DNA of 64,000 bases, taken from contig NZ_KI912577.1 in the NCBI RefSeq assembly GCF_000519085.1, forward strand, positions 3,466,035-3,530,034, written 5' to 3'. Shown here in pieces: positions 1 through 8,981 of the stretch (position 1 is the stretch's first letter; each line of letters starts with the position of its first letter). Below the pieces are notes generated by a model. It saw only the letters and a program-made list of their open reading frames with translations. It made no database searches and was not told the origin of the DNA. This DNA comes from Methylobacterium sp. 10. GTDB lineage: Bacteria; Pseudomonadota; Alphaproteobacteria; Rhizobiales; Beijerinckiaceae. The translations under genes and the position numbers were made by a program.

Positions 1-1179
1 CGTGTGCAGGCGATCGGCCTCGGCGCCGATAACAGCACGCTCTCCCGCTACGCCTGGGCCTTCCCGGAGCGGTCGGACCTGTTCAACATCGACAACCAGG
101 CCGAAGCCCGCTTCTCCACCGGTCCCTTCGCGCATACGCTTCTCCTCGGCGCGGACTACCTGCGCGAGGACGCCCGGTACGATGAGTCCCAGCTCCGGAT
201 CGTGCCATCTGTCGACGTGTTCGCCCCGGTCTATGCCGGCACGGTCACGCGTCCCCCGCTCGGTACGCGGATCACCCAGGGACGAAACCAGACCGGACTC
301 TACGCGCAGGACGAGATCCGCTTCGGCGGCTTCCGCCTGACCGTCAGCGGGCGTCAGGACTGGGCCGACGCGGTGACCCGCACGACGAATGCTGCGACCG
401 GCGCGCTCACACGAGTGAAACAGGATGACGCCGCCTTCACGGGCCGCGTCGGACTGAGCTATCTGCTGGATGGCGGATTGGCCCCTTACATCAGCTACGC
501 GACCTCGTTCCAACCCACGGCCGGGACGGATCGAGCCGGTCAGCCCTTCGCACCGACGGAGGGTGAGCAGATCGAAGGCGGCATCAAGTTTCAGCCGCCC
601 GGCACGAACCTCCTCATGACGGGAACGGTGTTCGATCTGACGCAGAAGAACGTTCTGACACCGGACCAGTCGGATTTCCGGTTCAATACGCAGACCGGTG
701 AGGCCCGCGTCCGCGGCGTGGAACTGGAGGTCAAGGCCAGCCTGACCGAGAGCCTCGACCTGATCGCCTCCTACGCCACCATGAACAGCGAGATCACCAA
801 GGCGAATGCGAATGCGGCCGGGGCAAGCATCATCGGGAACGAACTCCCCTTCGTGCCCCAGCACCAGGCATCGGCTTGGCTCGACTACACGTTCCGAACG
901 GGCGATTGGGCTGGGCTCGGCCTCGGGGCGGGCGTGCGCTACATCGGCGCGTCGGTCGGGGACAACGCCAACCTCTATCATATCCCGGTCGTTACCTTGG
1001 TCGACGCGGCCATTCGGTATGATTTCGGTTACCGCTATCCAGCGCTCAAAGGCGTGGATCTCGCCGTCAATGCGACGAACTTGTTCGATAAGACCTACGT
1101 ATCGACCTGCATCGCTGCGACCGGCTGCTTCTACGGCAATCGTCAAACTGTGCTGGCGACGTTGCGCTACCGTTGGTGA
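1..1179 (+). CDS. TonB-dependent siderophore receptor, C-terminal part (5' end outside window)
   Basis: The open frame enters from the left edge and codes for about 390 residues of outer-membrane beta-barrel. Alternating amphipathic strands, barrel phrases such as YISYATSFQPTAG and the motif NATNLFDKTYVSTC close to the end are typical of ferrichrome/ferrioxamine-type receptors. The chain ends with the aromatic tail LRYRW, the usual outer-membrane assembly signal. The plug domain and TonB box would lie upstream and are not visible. Such receptors take ferric siderophores into the periplasm using TonB energy. The substrate cannot be assigned from the barrel alone. An IS3 tail begins almost directly after the stop codon. 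Confidence 0.9.
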   Translation, partial: RVQAIGLGADNSTLSRYAWAFPERSDLFNIDNQAEARFSTGPFAHTLLLGADYLREDARYDESQLRIVPSVDVFAPVYAGTVTRPPLGTRITQGRNQTGLYAQDEIRFGGFRLTVSGRQDWADAVTRTTNAATGALTRVKQDDAAFTGRVGLSYLLDGGLAPYISYATSFQPTAGTDRAGQPFAPTEGEQIEGGIKFQPPGTNLLMTGTVFDLTQKNVLTPDQSDFRFNTQTGEARVRGVELEVKASLTESLDLIASYATMNSEITKANANAAGASIIGNELPFVPQHQASAWLDYTFRTGDWAGLGLGAGVRYIGASVGDNANLYHIPVVTLVDAAIRYDFGYRYPALKGVDLAVNATNLFDKTYVSTCIAATGCFYGNRQTVLATLRYRW

Positions 1180-1212
1180 ATAGCTGAAGACAACTTCTTT
1201 CCACGCCTCCGG

Positions 1213-1440
1213 CTCTCTCGACCGGGTAAACCGACCGACAACGCCTATATCGAGTCGTTCAACGGTCGCCTCCGAGCGGAATGCTTGAACGCCTCGTGGT
1301 TCCTGTCGCTGGCGGATGCTCGCGAGCGCATTGCGGAATGGAGGTGCCACTACAAGGAAGATCGACCCCACACGGCCCTGGGCGGCTTAACGCCCCGAGG
1401 CTTCGCCAACCAGGCTGTCAAAGCTCGAGAACTTGCATAG
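1213..1440 (+). pseudogene. IS3-family transposase OrfB, C-terminal remnant
   Basis: Frame 1 reads RPGKPTDNAYIESFNGRLR, then CLNASWFLSLADARERIAEW and HYKEDRPHTALGGLTP, ending at a tag codon. This is the end of the IS3-family DDE integrase core, with the final catalytic Glu in AYIESFNGR. The rest of OrfB and OrfA is missing because the sequence joins straight onto the end of the receptor gene. It cannot encode an active transposase. Confidence 0.85.
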
Positions 1441-1486
1441 GCCGTGGATCACAAAGCGAGTCAACTTCAAACCGACGATGCACTAA

Positions 1487-1520
1487 CTTCGAACCTGGGC
1501 CACCAAATGGTGGCAGGTCA
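1487..1520. repeat. Probable right terminal inverted repeat of the IS3 remnant
   Basis: About 50 bases after the remnant stop codon the sequence contains the imperfect palindrome CCACCAAATGGTGG inside a stretch typical of IS3-family ends. The other end is lost, so no pair can be shown. Confidence 0.5.
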
Positions 1521-1582
1521 CAACTGCGCAAGCGCTGACGTCAGGCCTACCGGACGGCAGCAGCGGCGTCGGCCAATGCGCC

Positions 1583-2725
1583 TCATCCCGCGCGGTCGCA
1601 GCACATGCGGAGCATCAAGTCCCTGTAGATGGCCTGCGCCTCCTCGATCCGGTCGACAAGGCAGTACTCGTCCGTCTTATGACACTGCGCCGCCTCGCCG
1701 GGCCCTACGATCACCGTGGCGACTCCGTCGAATGCCGGCACGAGAGCCGATGCATCGGTGAAGTAGGGTGCCCCAGCTGGTTCCACCGACGCCCCGGTCC
1801 GCTCGCGCAGCAGCGACAGGAGCAGGGTGGCGGACGGATTTTCCGGCTCGGTAGCGAATCCAGGGAAGCTCGTAACAACCCGGATATCAGCCTCCGGTCC
1901 GAACAGGCGGCGGAGTTCGGCGATCAGCGCTTCGTGCTTCTGCTCCGGCAGGGTCCGGATATCCACGGTGAACTCGGCGAAGTCAGGGACGGAGTTGATG
2001 TTTTCTCCGCCGCGGATGGTGGTGACGGAGGCGGTGACGCTGCCGAGCAGTGGGTGGCGGGCGCCGAAGTCGTGGTCCTCAAGCCTCTGGATCCACTCCG
2101 CAGCCTTGCTGATAGCGTTTTCGCCCTCGTGCGGCATTGAGGAATGCGCCGTCCTCCCGCGCGCGGTTACGATGACGCGGAGAGAGCCCTTATGGGCGAA
2201 TATGGGGGCATTAGACGTCGGCTCGGCCACGATCAGGAGTTCGGCCGGCCCGAGGACTTTCTCGCGGCCGACATGGAATGCGCCTTCACATCCCGTTTCT
2301 TCTCCGGCGGTGATCACGAGCGTGACACCGCGGTGGAAGCTAAGCCCGTCCCCGATCAGGTTGCATGCAGCCGCGATGAACGCGGCTACGCCGGCCTTCA
2401 TGTCGCTGGAACCGCGGCCGTACAGCCGGCCATCTTGCACGACCCCTTCGAAGGGTGGAAATTGCCACTCGTTCGACCCAAGTGGCACGACGTCGATGTG
2501 TCCAGTGAAGCAGAGCGGCTTGCCACCGGCCGTCCCAGGAATGCGCGCGACCAGTGTTGGTCGGTCCTTGGCAAATTCGTAGCTAGCGACGTCGAACCCG
2601 TGTTCGGTCAGCAGCCGGGCAATGAACTCGGAACATTCCTTCTCTTCGCCCGGAGGATTGATCGATCGGAACCGGATGAGCTGCTTCGAGAGTTCGAGAC
2701 CGTTCAGGGGCATTGGTGCTTCCAC
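1583..2725 (-). CDS. M20-family metallopeptidase, ArgE/DapE-like deacylase
   Basis: A 380-residue zinc amidohydrolase of the M20 family. The metal-binding pattern is complete: TGHIDVVP (first His with the DxP-like Asp), GRGSSDMKAG (bridging Asp), ITAGEETGCEG (catalytic Glu plus ligand Glu), VAEPTS (ligand) and QCHKTDEYC near the C-terminus (final His). The dimerisation insert follows the AEPT motif (KGSLRVIVTARGRTAHSS). The length fits acetylornithine deacetylase or succinyl-diaminopimelate desuccinylase relatives. No arginine or lysine pathway gene is adjacent, so the substrate remains open; a catabolic N-acyl amino acid deacylase is as likely. It stands alone between an IS3 remnant and a gene-poor stretch. 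MPLNGLELSKQ, four codons in, is an alternative start. Confidence 0.85.
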   Translation of the reverse strand: MEAPMPLNGLELSKQLIRFRSINPPGEEKECSEFIARLLTEHGFDVASYEFAKDRPTLVARIPGTAGGKPLCFTGHIDVVPLGSNEWQFPPFEGVVQDGRLYGRGSSDMKAGVAAFIAAACNLIGDGLSFHRGVTLVITAGEETGCEGAFHVGREKVLGPAELLIVAEPTSNAPIFAHKGSLRVIVTARGRTAHSSMPHEGENAISKAAEWIQRLEDHDFGARHPLLGSVTASVTTIRGGENINSVPDFAEFTVDIRTLPEQKHEALIAELRRLFGPEADIRVVTSFPGFATEPENPSATLLLSLLRERTGASVEPAGAPYFTDASALVPAFDGVATVIVGPGEAAQCHKTDEYCLVDRIEEAQAIYRDLMLRMCCDRAG

Positions 2726-3377
2726 GTGAAATTTCGCGTCGTTGTCGGCCGCAAGTTCCAGGTATCCATGTTAGACGATGAAGATCCTGCGTCTTCATCA
2801 AGACTGGCCGCTATCGGGAAGGACCCAAGGCTGGTGGGACGACCGGCAAGGGACGGCAAGGAACGATGGCAGTACGTCCGCTTCCGAGTGATCAATTGGT
2901 GAAGCGGATCTTGTTGATCGGCTGAAGCTGACCCATTCCGGGCATTGGGAATGTCCGCTTGTGGGCGGCCAGCCCGCGGCTATGGACCTTCGGCGGGGTT
3001 GACTGGGGGTGTTGTGCTCCACCGCGGTTTGTCGCCCTTTTGGCGCATTACGAGGCGTTTGCTCGAGTGTCCTTTTTAGACCGTTGCCGTTTCTGCTCGT
3101 CAGGGACTCTAGCGATCCGCTCGCATTGGGCGAACAGCTTTTGCGCGTAACGCCGCCTGGGGCCGGGGTTCTGTCGTACCCGCCCGCGCCGCGTCGCGAT
3201 CATTGGGACGGACAAACGCCGCGAGAAGCTCCGGCGCGCTCCTGCCGCCACCCCAATGCGATGGCGGCAGGACCCGAAGCTCTTCAAGATGGCGGGCCTT
3301 CTTGCCAGTTGCATCCTCGACGGTGGCCGTCAGTCCCACGCAGTCCGACACTTCGAAACGTGCTGTATGCAAAACCC
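2726..3377. other. Gene-poor stretch with GTCCGCTT-type repeats
   Basis: No convincing gene. Copies of the intergenic repeat core GTCCGCTT occur near 2876 and 2953. A minus-strand open frame at 3109-3372 begins MHTARFEVSDCVG and is cut off near the IS630 end; it could be a gene fragment but matches nothing I recognise. Confidence 0.5.
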
Positions 3378-3467
3378 TAGAGCGGTGTCCGACCGATTTG
3401 AATCGTCTGGGGTTTCGAGAGCGGCGCAGATGTGATTCGATGCCTGGCTTTCCAGGAGGAGAGCCGA

Positions 3468-3851
3468 ATGCCCTCAGCCGTGTCAGCCGATCTGCGTGAA
3501 CGCGTCGTGGCAGCGATCGAGGCAGGAGCCTCGCGCCGGGAAGCCGCCAGACGGTTCGAGGTCAGTCCCGCCAGCGCCGTGCGCTGGCACGAAGCCTTCG
3601 TTCGGGAAGGACGCACACGGGCCAAGCGGATGGGCGGCGATCAGCGCTCGCACGCCATCGAGGCCCAGGCCGCCCTGATCCGGCAGACCTATGAGGCCAA
3701 GCCTGAACTGTTCCTGCATGAGATGCGCGCCCGCCTGGCCGACAACGGGCTGCGGGTCGGGGTGAGCAGCCTATCCCGCTTCTTCAAGCGCCACGGCATC
3801 ACGCGTAAAAAAACACCGGGCACGCCGCCGAGCAGGATCGGGAAGACGTGA
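3468..3851 (+). CDS. IS630 transposase, first frame (N-terminal HTH part)
   Basis: The start ATG at 3468 is preceded by an aggagga ribosome site. The product begins MPSAVSADLRERVVAAIEAG and has two helix-turn-helix regions (SRREAARRFEVSPASAVRWH and LADNGLRVGVSSLSRFFKRHG) that recognise the element ends. The frame terminates shortly after a run of seven A at 3807-3813. A -1 slip there continues into the second frame as KKNTGHAAEQDRED, giving the normal full-length IS630 protein. Programmed -1 frameshifting is common in this family, so this is best read as a functional split gene rather than a mutation. Confidence 0.85.
   Translation: MPSAVSADLRERVVAAIEAGASRREAARRFEVSPASAVRWHEAFVREGRTRAKRMGGDQRSHAIEAQAALIRQTYEAKPELFLHEMRARLADNGLRVGVSSLSRFFKRHGITRKKTPGTPPSRIGKT
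3807..3813 (+). promoter_or_regulatory. Candidate programmed -1 frameshift site (A7)
   Basis: Seven consecutive A residues inside the codons for TRKKTP. Moving to the -1 frame here joins the two halves of the IS630 transposase without loss of residues. Confidence 0.6.
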
Positions 3852-4423
3852 AGGCGGCCCGCCTGGCCTGGTTCGAGGGCCAGCCTGAGCTTGATCCAGA
3901 CAAGCTCGTGTTCCTCGACGAGACCGCGACCAACACGAAGATGACGCGTCGCTACGGGTGGGCTCCACGGGGCGAACGCTGCCGGGTGGCCGTGCCGTTC
4001 GGGCACTGGAAGACCATCACGGTTACGGCGGGCCTGCGGGCCAGCGGCTTGACGGCGACCGCGCTCTTCGACGGACCGATGACCGGCGCTCGCTTCCGCA
4101 GCTATGTCGAGGAGACCCTGATCCCGACCTTGAAGCCCGGTGACACGGTCGTGCTCGACAACCTGCCCGCCCACAAGGTCAGCGGCATCCGAGAGCGCAT
4201 CCAGGCAGCCGGAGCCCAGCTTCTTTACCTGCCCGCCTACTCCCCCGACTTCAACCCGATCGAACTGGCCTTTGCCAAGCTCAAGGCGGCGCTGCGTGCC
4301 GAGGCCGCCCGCACGATCGCGGACCTCTGCGACACCATCAAACAGGCTTTCAAGCGCTTCACACCGAATGAATGCCGCAACTACCTCGTGGCCGCAGGAT
4401 ACGATGCTTTTGACCCTACTTGA
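3848..4423 (+). CDS. IS630 transposase, second frame (DDE catalytic part)
   Basis: Encodes the catalytic core: LVFLDETATNTKMTRRYGW (first Asp), VVLDNLPAHK (second Asp) and YLPAYSPDFNPIELAFAKLK (final Glu in PIE). It overlaps the first frame by four bases. An independent start (GTG at 3848) is possible, but production through -1 frameshifting at the A-run 3807-3813 is more likely. All three acidic residues are present, so the fused protein should be catalytically competent. Confidence 0.85.
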   Translation: MKAARLAWFEGQPELDPDKLVFLDETATNTKMTRRYGWAPRGERCRVAVPFGHWKTITVTAGLRASGLTATALFDGPMTGARFRSYVEETLIPTLKPGDTVVLDNLPAHKVSGIRERIQAAGAQLLYLPAYSPDFNPIELAFAKLKAALRAEAARTIADLCDTIKQAFKRFTPNECRNYLVAAGYDAFDPT

Positions 4424-4692
4424 TCGGATGTAGCCCTAGTTCGCATACATCGGCACAGGTTCTATGCGCTTTGGCGTAGCGAGCACGCCGCTGCCAACCC
4501 ATGCTTGTTCTTGTTTCGTTCACAATGTAAAACTGCGGGGTCAGCGCTCTGCACGGTCCAACTCACCCCGAAAGGAGCTCGGGACAGGGGGCGGCGGTCG
4601 TATCGTCTGGGTTGTCAGCGTCCTTGCGCCAAGCCAGTCTCGGCCGCAGTGAACGACACCTGAGGTCGTTGCATTCGCCGCTGGGAGGGCAG

Positions 4693-5703
4693 GTGACAAA
4701 CACCATTATCCGCGTCGCGATCCACGACCTGACCAAAACCCAGGGGGCCTTCGTCGTTAAGCACGGAAAAAGCGATCTGAAAGTTACTCAGACGATGCAA
4801 CGCGTGATCGACGACCTCACCGCTCTCTACGCCAAGCGGACCTCGAAATCTTACGGGAAATTCGCGGTCGATGAAGATCGATTTCCGACCGAGAAGCACC
4901 TCCGCGCCTACCTCAACGTCCAGCCCAGTGACTTCACGACGCTGACGCACAAGATGATGGAAACGCTGAAAGCCCAGGCGGGCTACAAGGGCGCTGCCAC
5001 GGGCGGCCACGTCTTCTTCGCTCACTTCGCGCGCGAAGAACGGCAGTACCTCCTCATCGCGATCGTCAACGAGAAGCTCGGCGCGTCGATGACGAGCGAC
5101 CTCGATGTCCAGGATGTCCGCCATCTCGACATGGACGGTTTTCGGTTCGCGGGCCGCATCAACATGACCGGCTGGGCCAACGGCGAGGAGCGCTACATCG
5201 GCTTCTTGAAGGGCAAGCGGGAGGTCTCCGAGTACTTCAAGGAATTCCTCGGCTGTGACACCACGGTCCAGAACCGCCGCGACACGGCCGAGCTCGTCCA
5301 GGCGCTGATGGCATTCGCCACCGATGAAGGCATGGACACCCCGAGCAAGGACGATTTCCTCGCCCGAGCGAAAACCATCTGCGAGCGTTCGGCCAAGGCT
5401 CAGGAGGAACTCAGCTTTGAGGCGCTGGCCAACGAACTGAGCCCGCAGGATCCCGAGAGGCTGATGACCGTTCTGGCCGATCCCGATCTGCGCCTCAACG
5501 ACGGCTTCGTGCCTGATCGCCGCGCCCTCGGACCGCTGATCAAATTCAAGGGCAAGACCCCGACCTGGAGCATCGAGTTCAACCGCGACGCGATCACCCG
5601 CGGAAATGTGCGGTTCAACGCTGAGGACAACACCCTCACGTTGACCGGCCTGCCCGAGGATCTCACAGCGCAGCTGCGCGCTGAGTACAGCCAAGATGGC
5701 TAG
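4693..5703 (+). CDS. ndpA: Nucleoid-associated protein of the NdpA/YejK (37-kDa) family
   Basis: About 336 residues from the GTG at 4693, chosen because gggagg lies a few bases upstream and the family N-terminus (IIRVAIHDLTKTQGAF) begins there. The general organisation matches YejK/NdpA: YLLIAIVNEKLGASMTSDLDV, the conserved RHLDMDGFRFAGRINMTGW block, YIGFLKGKREVSEYFKEFLGC, and the C-terminal beta-rich KGKTPTWSIEFN region. Family members bind DNA and are nucleoid-associated. Unlike the housekeeping gene, this copy overlaps by eight bases with a membrane-protein gene and sits between an IS630 element and recombinase remnants. That suggests an accessory, possibly phage-defence, role; the role is inference. 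Confidence 0.85.
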   Translation: MTNTIIRVAIHDLTKTQGAFVVKHGKSDLKVTQTMQRVIDDLTALYAKRTSKSYGKFAVDEDRFPTEKHLRAYLNVQPSDFTTLTHKMMETLKAQAGYKGAATGGHVFFAHFAREERQYLLIAIVNEKLGASMTSDLDVQDVRHLDMDGFRFAGRINMTGWANGEERYIGFLKGKREVSEYFKEFLGCDTTVQNRRDTAELVQALMAFATDEGMDTPSKDDFLARAKTICERSAKAQEELSFEALANELSPQDPERLMTVLADPDLRLNDGFVPDRRALGPLIKFKGKTPTWSIEFNRDAITRGNVRFNAEDNTLTLTGLPEDLTAQLRAEYSQDG

Positions 5704-7081
5704 AATCACATTCGACCAGCTGGCCCTGCTGTATCGTCATATCGCCTTCGATCAGAACGGCGATCAGGGAAGGCTGTCGATTGCGACCCCAGAAGTCCTG
5801 GAGGTCATCCAACTCATCGAAGATGACCAGGATGTCGCTGTTGACGCAGACATCGCGGTGCTCGTCGACGACGCGCTTCAAGTCGGTCAGATCGTATCAG
5901 TCCGCGTCGGCCCACCCCGGACTGCGCTCGGCTCCCTCGTTCGCGACTTCGACGGGTTGCTCGATACCCCGGAAGCGCGGGTCAAAGAACCGCGCGCCTA
6001 CTTCGTCATCGACGGCGGTATCACACCGGACATCGATCCCTGTCCCGAGCGCTTAGCGACCTATCGCAAGGTCCTCGAGTTCACGAAGCTCGTCGGCGAA
6101 GCAGCTGCCTATGTCGATCAATCCAAAAGAGAATTGATCTTCATCAAGGATGGCAAGTTCAGCGTTCCGCTGGCGTATAAGGCCGCCGACTTGGACCGTG
6201 TGAGCGTCTCCGACGCCGACGCCATTCTCAGCGCGTGCGCCGACGAGATTCACCGAGACCAGAAGCTCGCGATCCTCGCCGAAGCCGTCATCGGGATCTG
6301 CGCGTCTCAGCCGGTCGCAGTCCGGTTTCGCCACCTCATCGCAAACCTCGGTTCGGTGAACGAAGAAGTTCGCAACGGCTACCAGCTGTTCGCGTCCAGC
6401 TTCTCTTACTCAAAGATCCGCAACGAGATCGAAGCCGCACGCATCGATTATCTCAACAAGATCCATAAAACGATTATCGATATCCAGACGCAGTTGCTCG
6501 GTATCCCTGTCGCGACGGTCATCGTCGCCTCGCAGCTGAAAGTCACATTCGCCTGCGGCGTCGAGTTCTGGACCAACTTCGCCGTCGTCGTGGGAGCGTG
6601 GATCTTCGTCGCGCTCTTGGCGATCGCCATCGGAAACCAATGGGCGACGCTGGCGTCCATATCCGACGATATCGCGCGCCAAAAAACCAAGTTTCAGCAG
6701 GACTTTGCGGCGCTCAGCGATCAGTTCGATACGATTTTCGTCACCCTCGCCGGTCGGATCAAATGGCAGCGAAGGTTTCTGGGGTTTGTTGGCGTGCTCG
6801 CAGTCGTCGGGGCAGCGGTGGCCACGTTCGTCGCGTATCGAGTGACCAACGTCCCGTACATGAGCTGTTGGTCGGGTGAGGTCTCGGCGTCGGCACCAAC
6901 ACCGATCCCGCCGGCTGAGACGCCTGTCGCACCGGCTCCGACGCCTCCGTCGCCTGTCTCGCCAACCAACACACCGACGAACGCGTCGCCGCCTAAGCCA
7001 AGCCCGCCACCCGATCCGGCTCCGCCAACGCCCGCCAAGCCGAAAATGGCTCCCACGCCACAGGCCCACCCGCAGCCGTAA
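5696..7081 (+). CDS. Unrecognised three-pass membrane protein with proline-rich tail, partner of the NdpA-like protein
   Basis: 461 residues; the ATG lies inside the last codons of the NdpA-like gene (8-base overlap), implying translational coupling. I do not recognise the soluble N-terminal region (about 1-260), which is mixed alpha/beta and then helical (KIRNEIEAARIDYLNKIHKT). Hydrophobic segments lie near residues 267-284, 292-313 and 361-381. The region 318-350 between the second and third segments looks helical, possibly coiled-coil. From about 399 to the end the chain is almost only Pro, Ala, Thr and Ser, a low-complexity tail. The likely topology is a membrane-anchored partner that recruits or senses through the DNA-binding NdpA-like protein. 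No enzymatic motif is visible. Confidence 0.7.
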   Translation: MARITFDQLALLYRHIAFDQNGDQGRLSIATPEVLEVIQLIEDDQDVAVDADIAVLVDDALQVGQIVSVRVGPPRTALGSLVRDFDGLLDTPEARVKEPRAYFVIDGGITPDIDPCPERLATYRKVLEFTKLVGEAAAYVDQSKRELIFIKDGKFSVPLAYKAADLDRVSVSDADAILSACADEIHRDQKLAILAEAVIGICASQPVAVRFRHLIANLGSVNEEVRNGYQLFASSFSYSKIRNEIEAARIDYLNKIHKTIIDIQTQLLGIPVATVIVASQLKVTFACGVEFWTNFAVVVGAWIFVALLAIAIGNQWATLASISDDIARQKTKFQQDFAALSDQFDTIFVTLAGRIKWQRRFLGFVGVLAVVGAAVATFVAYRVTNVPYMSCWSGEVSASAPTPIPPAETPVAPAPTPPSPVSPTNTPTNASPPKPSPPPDPAPPTPAKPKMAPTPQAHPQP

Positions 7082-7342
7082 GTGGTTTGCGCTGTCAGAA
7101 GCGCCAGGGGAGGAGAGGACACTCCGTGTCTCCGCAGTTCGGCTGATAGCTCGGTAGAACTGATCGCATAGGAGCGGCCCGCTCCAGGGGCCGACACGGC
7201 GACGGTCATCCGACACTGAATGTCCGCTACCGGGCGGTCAGCTGATGTCCGTTCATGGCGCATTGCCGCCGTAGCACGATGGCGGCGAGCGTCCATCTGA
7301 TAGGACTGCATGGATAGTCGGCGAAGCGTAGCAATTGCTCTT

Positions 7343-7735
7343 TCACTTTGAGTTGCCGCCGCAAGCATCGGGATGTTCGCTCCAAACCATTGGCGCGCTC
7401 ATGAGTGCGGGGATGCCGGACCCTTCCGGCAATGTACCAGCGATCGCCGCCTGTATGACGGATGGAGCCAGAAAGGCGAGGTTGAGGGTCATGCGCAGTG
7501 AGCGCTCGCTGCAACCTTCCGCTACGGCGATGGCATGGGTGTCGGCTACACGGCCGCTGACAAGATCATTGAGCCAGAAGCGAGCCTTGGCGATCCCGTC
7601 GACGAGGCGTGCCCGGGTCTCGACCCGCATCGGCCGCGGTGGGATTGCCTGCTCATCGCCCTTAACGCAGATGACCTCGCTCCGACGACGGTTCGGTCGG
7701 GCTGACCACGGCACACGGAGTAGCGACCACTCAAC
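7343..7735 (-). pseudogene. Serine recombinase family protein, C-terminal remnant
   Basis: The minus-strand frame contains RARLVDGIAKARFWLNDL, GRVADTHAIAVAEGCSERS and LRMTLNLAFLAPSVIQAAI, ending in a GIPALMSAPMVW segment. This is the C-terminal helical region of recombinases usually found with DUF3489 and DUF2924 genes on integrative elements. The catalytic resolvase domain is missing, so this is a remnant. It lies directly downstream of the DUF3489-like fragment, matching the usual module order after a deletion. Confidence 0.6.
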
Positions 7736-8096
7736 CGATCCTGCTTCGCTCACCCTTTGGTCGTGCTCTGTCCCATCCGGCTCTCGGCTTTGTCCCGGCA
7801 CTGTCCGGTCCGGCATCCGCAACCGGCATCGAGGCGATGGAGCTGCCTACGTCAGGCTCGAAGCCAAGACTTTCCCGACCAGCGGTCGTGAGACGCAGCC
7901 CGATCGAACCGCGCTCGTCGCTGTGCCAGTGTGGTTCGTCGTCGTTCACGACGACCTCGACCGACAGCACGGTATTGAGGAGCTTGGCGAACAGCGCCTT
8001 GGCGGCTCTGGTGTTCAGCCCTGCGGGCCGGGCGATTAGCTGGTCGTGTGACTCGGCGGCTGTCTTCAGCAGCGCCTGGTGCGTCTCGTCAATCAT
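7731..8096 (-). pseudogene. DUF3489-like protein fragment
   Basis: Begins MIDETHQALLKTAAESHDQ and continues AKALFAKLLNTVLSVEVVV, then RLTTAGRESLGFEP. This resembles the N-terminal winged-helix-like part of DUF3489 proteins, which accompany element-encoded recombinases. After about residue 85 the frame becomes unrecognisable, and the C-terminal DUF3489 domain is absent. Together with the recombinase fragment it marks a decayed integration module. Confidence 0.5.
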
Positions 8097-8516
8097 GAAG
8101 GTGGACCTTGCGATGGTTCAGCAGCGGGTCTGCTGCCACCAGCGCAACCCCGCGGATCGCGAGGGATCGGCAGGGGGGTCGAGGGCGCACCGCGTCGACG
8201 GCCTTACGAACGCGGACAGTTCCGTTCCATTCGCAGCTCAAATCCAGTCCGAAGTGGCAGTAATCGCTCACACACCAGTGCACGGCCGCCAGCGAACCAC
8301 GGCTCCGCTGGCCTGCGAACCAGTCTCCAGCCAAGCCGCCTACAATGCTGCGGAAGCTGCACTGGCGACCGGCGAGAAACAGGCCGAAATCGCCCAGAAT
8401 CAGGCCCTCAGCACCGCCCCGGAGAAGGGACCGCCAAACAGCAACTCTTCGCTAAGTTCTTGAGATTGCCCACGTCTCCCACGAAATGCGAATTCCCGTC
8501 GTTCGCTGGGAGTGAG
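8097..8516. other. No intact gene; possible coding debris
   Basis: No complete gene. A short plus-strand stretch near 8300-8460 reads AAYNAAEAALATGEKQAEIA in an open frame and could be the end of an Ala-rich coiled-coil protein whose beginning is lost. Confidence 0.35.
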
Positions 8517-8539
8517 TGGTGGGCCCGGCAGGACTCGAA
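8517..8539 (-). other. tRNA 3'-end fragment, possible attachment site
   Basis: Read on the minus strand, the last 23 bases of a tRNA are present: a T-loop TTCGAGT, T-stem half CCTGC, acceptor half CGGGCCC, discriminator A and CCA. The upstream bases cannot form the matching T-stem, so no tRNA is encoded. Integrative elements leave such 3'-end copies at their junctions; the adjacent recombinase/DUF3489 remnants fit this reading. Confidence 0.5.
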
Positions 8540-8981
8540 TTTCTACCAGACAACCACATTTAATTCAGGTACTTAGCCGTTCGTCGGCAGATCGATGTTA
8601 TGCACTTCTGTCTACGCGCACAAGCCACTTTAAATCCACAACTCTCGCGTGCAGTCGGCGCCATTCTGCCTTTCATTTCAATTGGACACCTCGAAATCCC
8701 CCCTTCAATGCGGGTCGGTATCGTGATTCCCTGATGCTGTCGGTGTTTGGGAGGCTCAGATGGCTCAGCCCGGGTTCTTCGATGGCGAACTCCTGGATCT
8801 GGCTCTTCTCATCGACCGAAAGCACGACGGCATTGGGGGGCAGGACGACGTAGAGCCAGACGGCGTCACGCAACTTGGCAGCGAAGACCAACCTGCTGGA
8901 GAGCTTAAATTGCGGGACCCGATGGGGCTGCAGATCGCCTGGCCTGCCCCTGAAAAGTGGCTCTTCGCCAAGTTTGGTGGA
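8540..8981. other. No gene recognised
   Basis: No frame in this stretch resembles a protein I recognise. It leads into an ISL3-type remnant and probably contains its outer end. Confidence 0.4.

Larger units (their letters stand above)
3378..4438. mobile_element. Complete IS630-family element
   Basis: The two-frame transposase (3468-4423) is bracketed by TA dinucleotides at 3378-3379 and 4437-4438, as expected for the TA target duplication of IS630/Tc1-type elements. The ends share an imperfect inverted repeat (left GAGCGGTGTCCGACCGAT, right end read inward GGGCTACATCCGATCAAG). It is the most intact element in the left part of the window. Confidence 0.75.

Noticed and set aside
2144..2902. 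Plus-strand frame opposite the M20 peptidase
   Set aside because: It is an antisense shadow; the minus-strand gene has all metal-binding motifs.
4615..5709. Long minus-strand open frame opposite the NdpA-like gene
   Set aside because: It mirrors the codon structure of the plus-strand gene, has no family pattern and no ribosome site.
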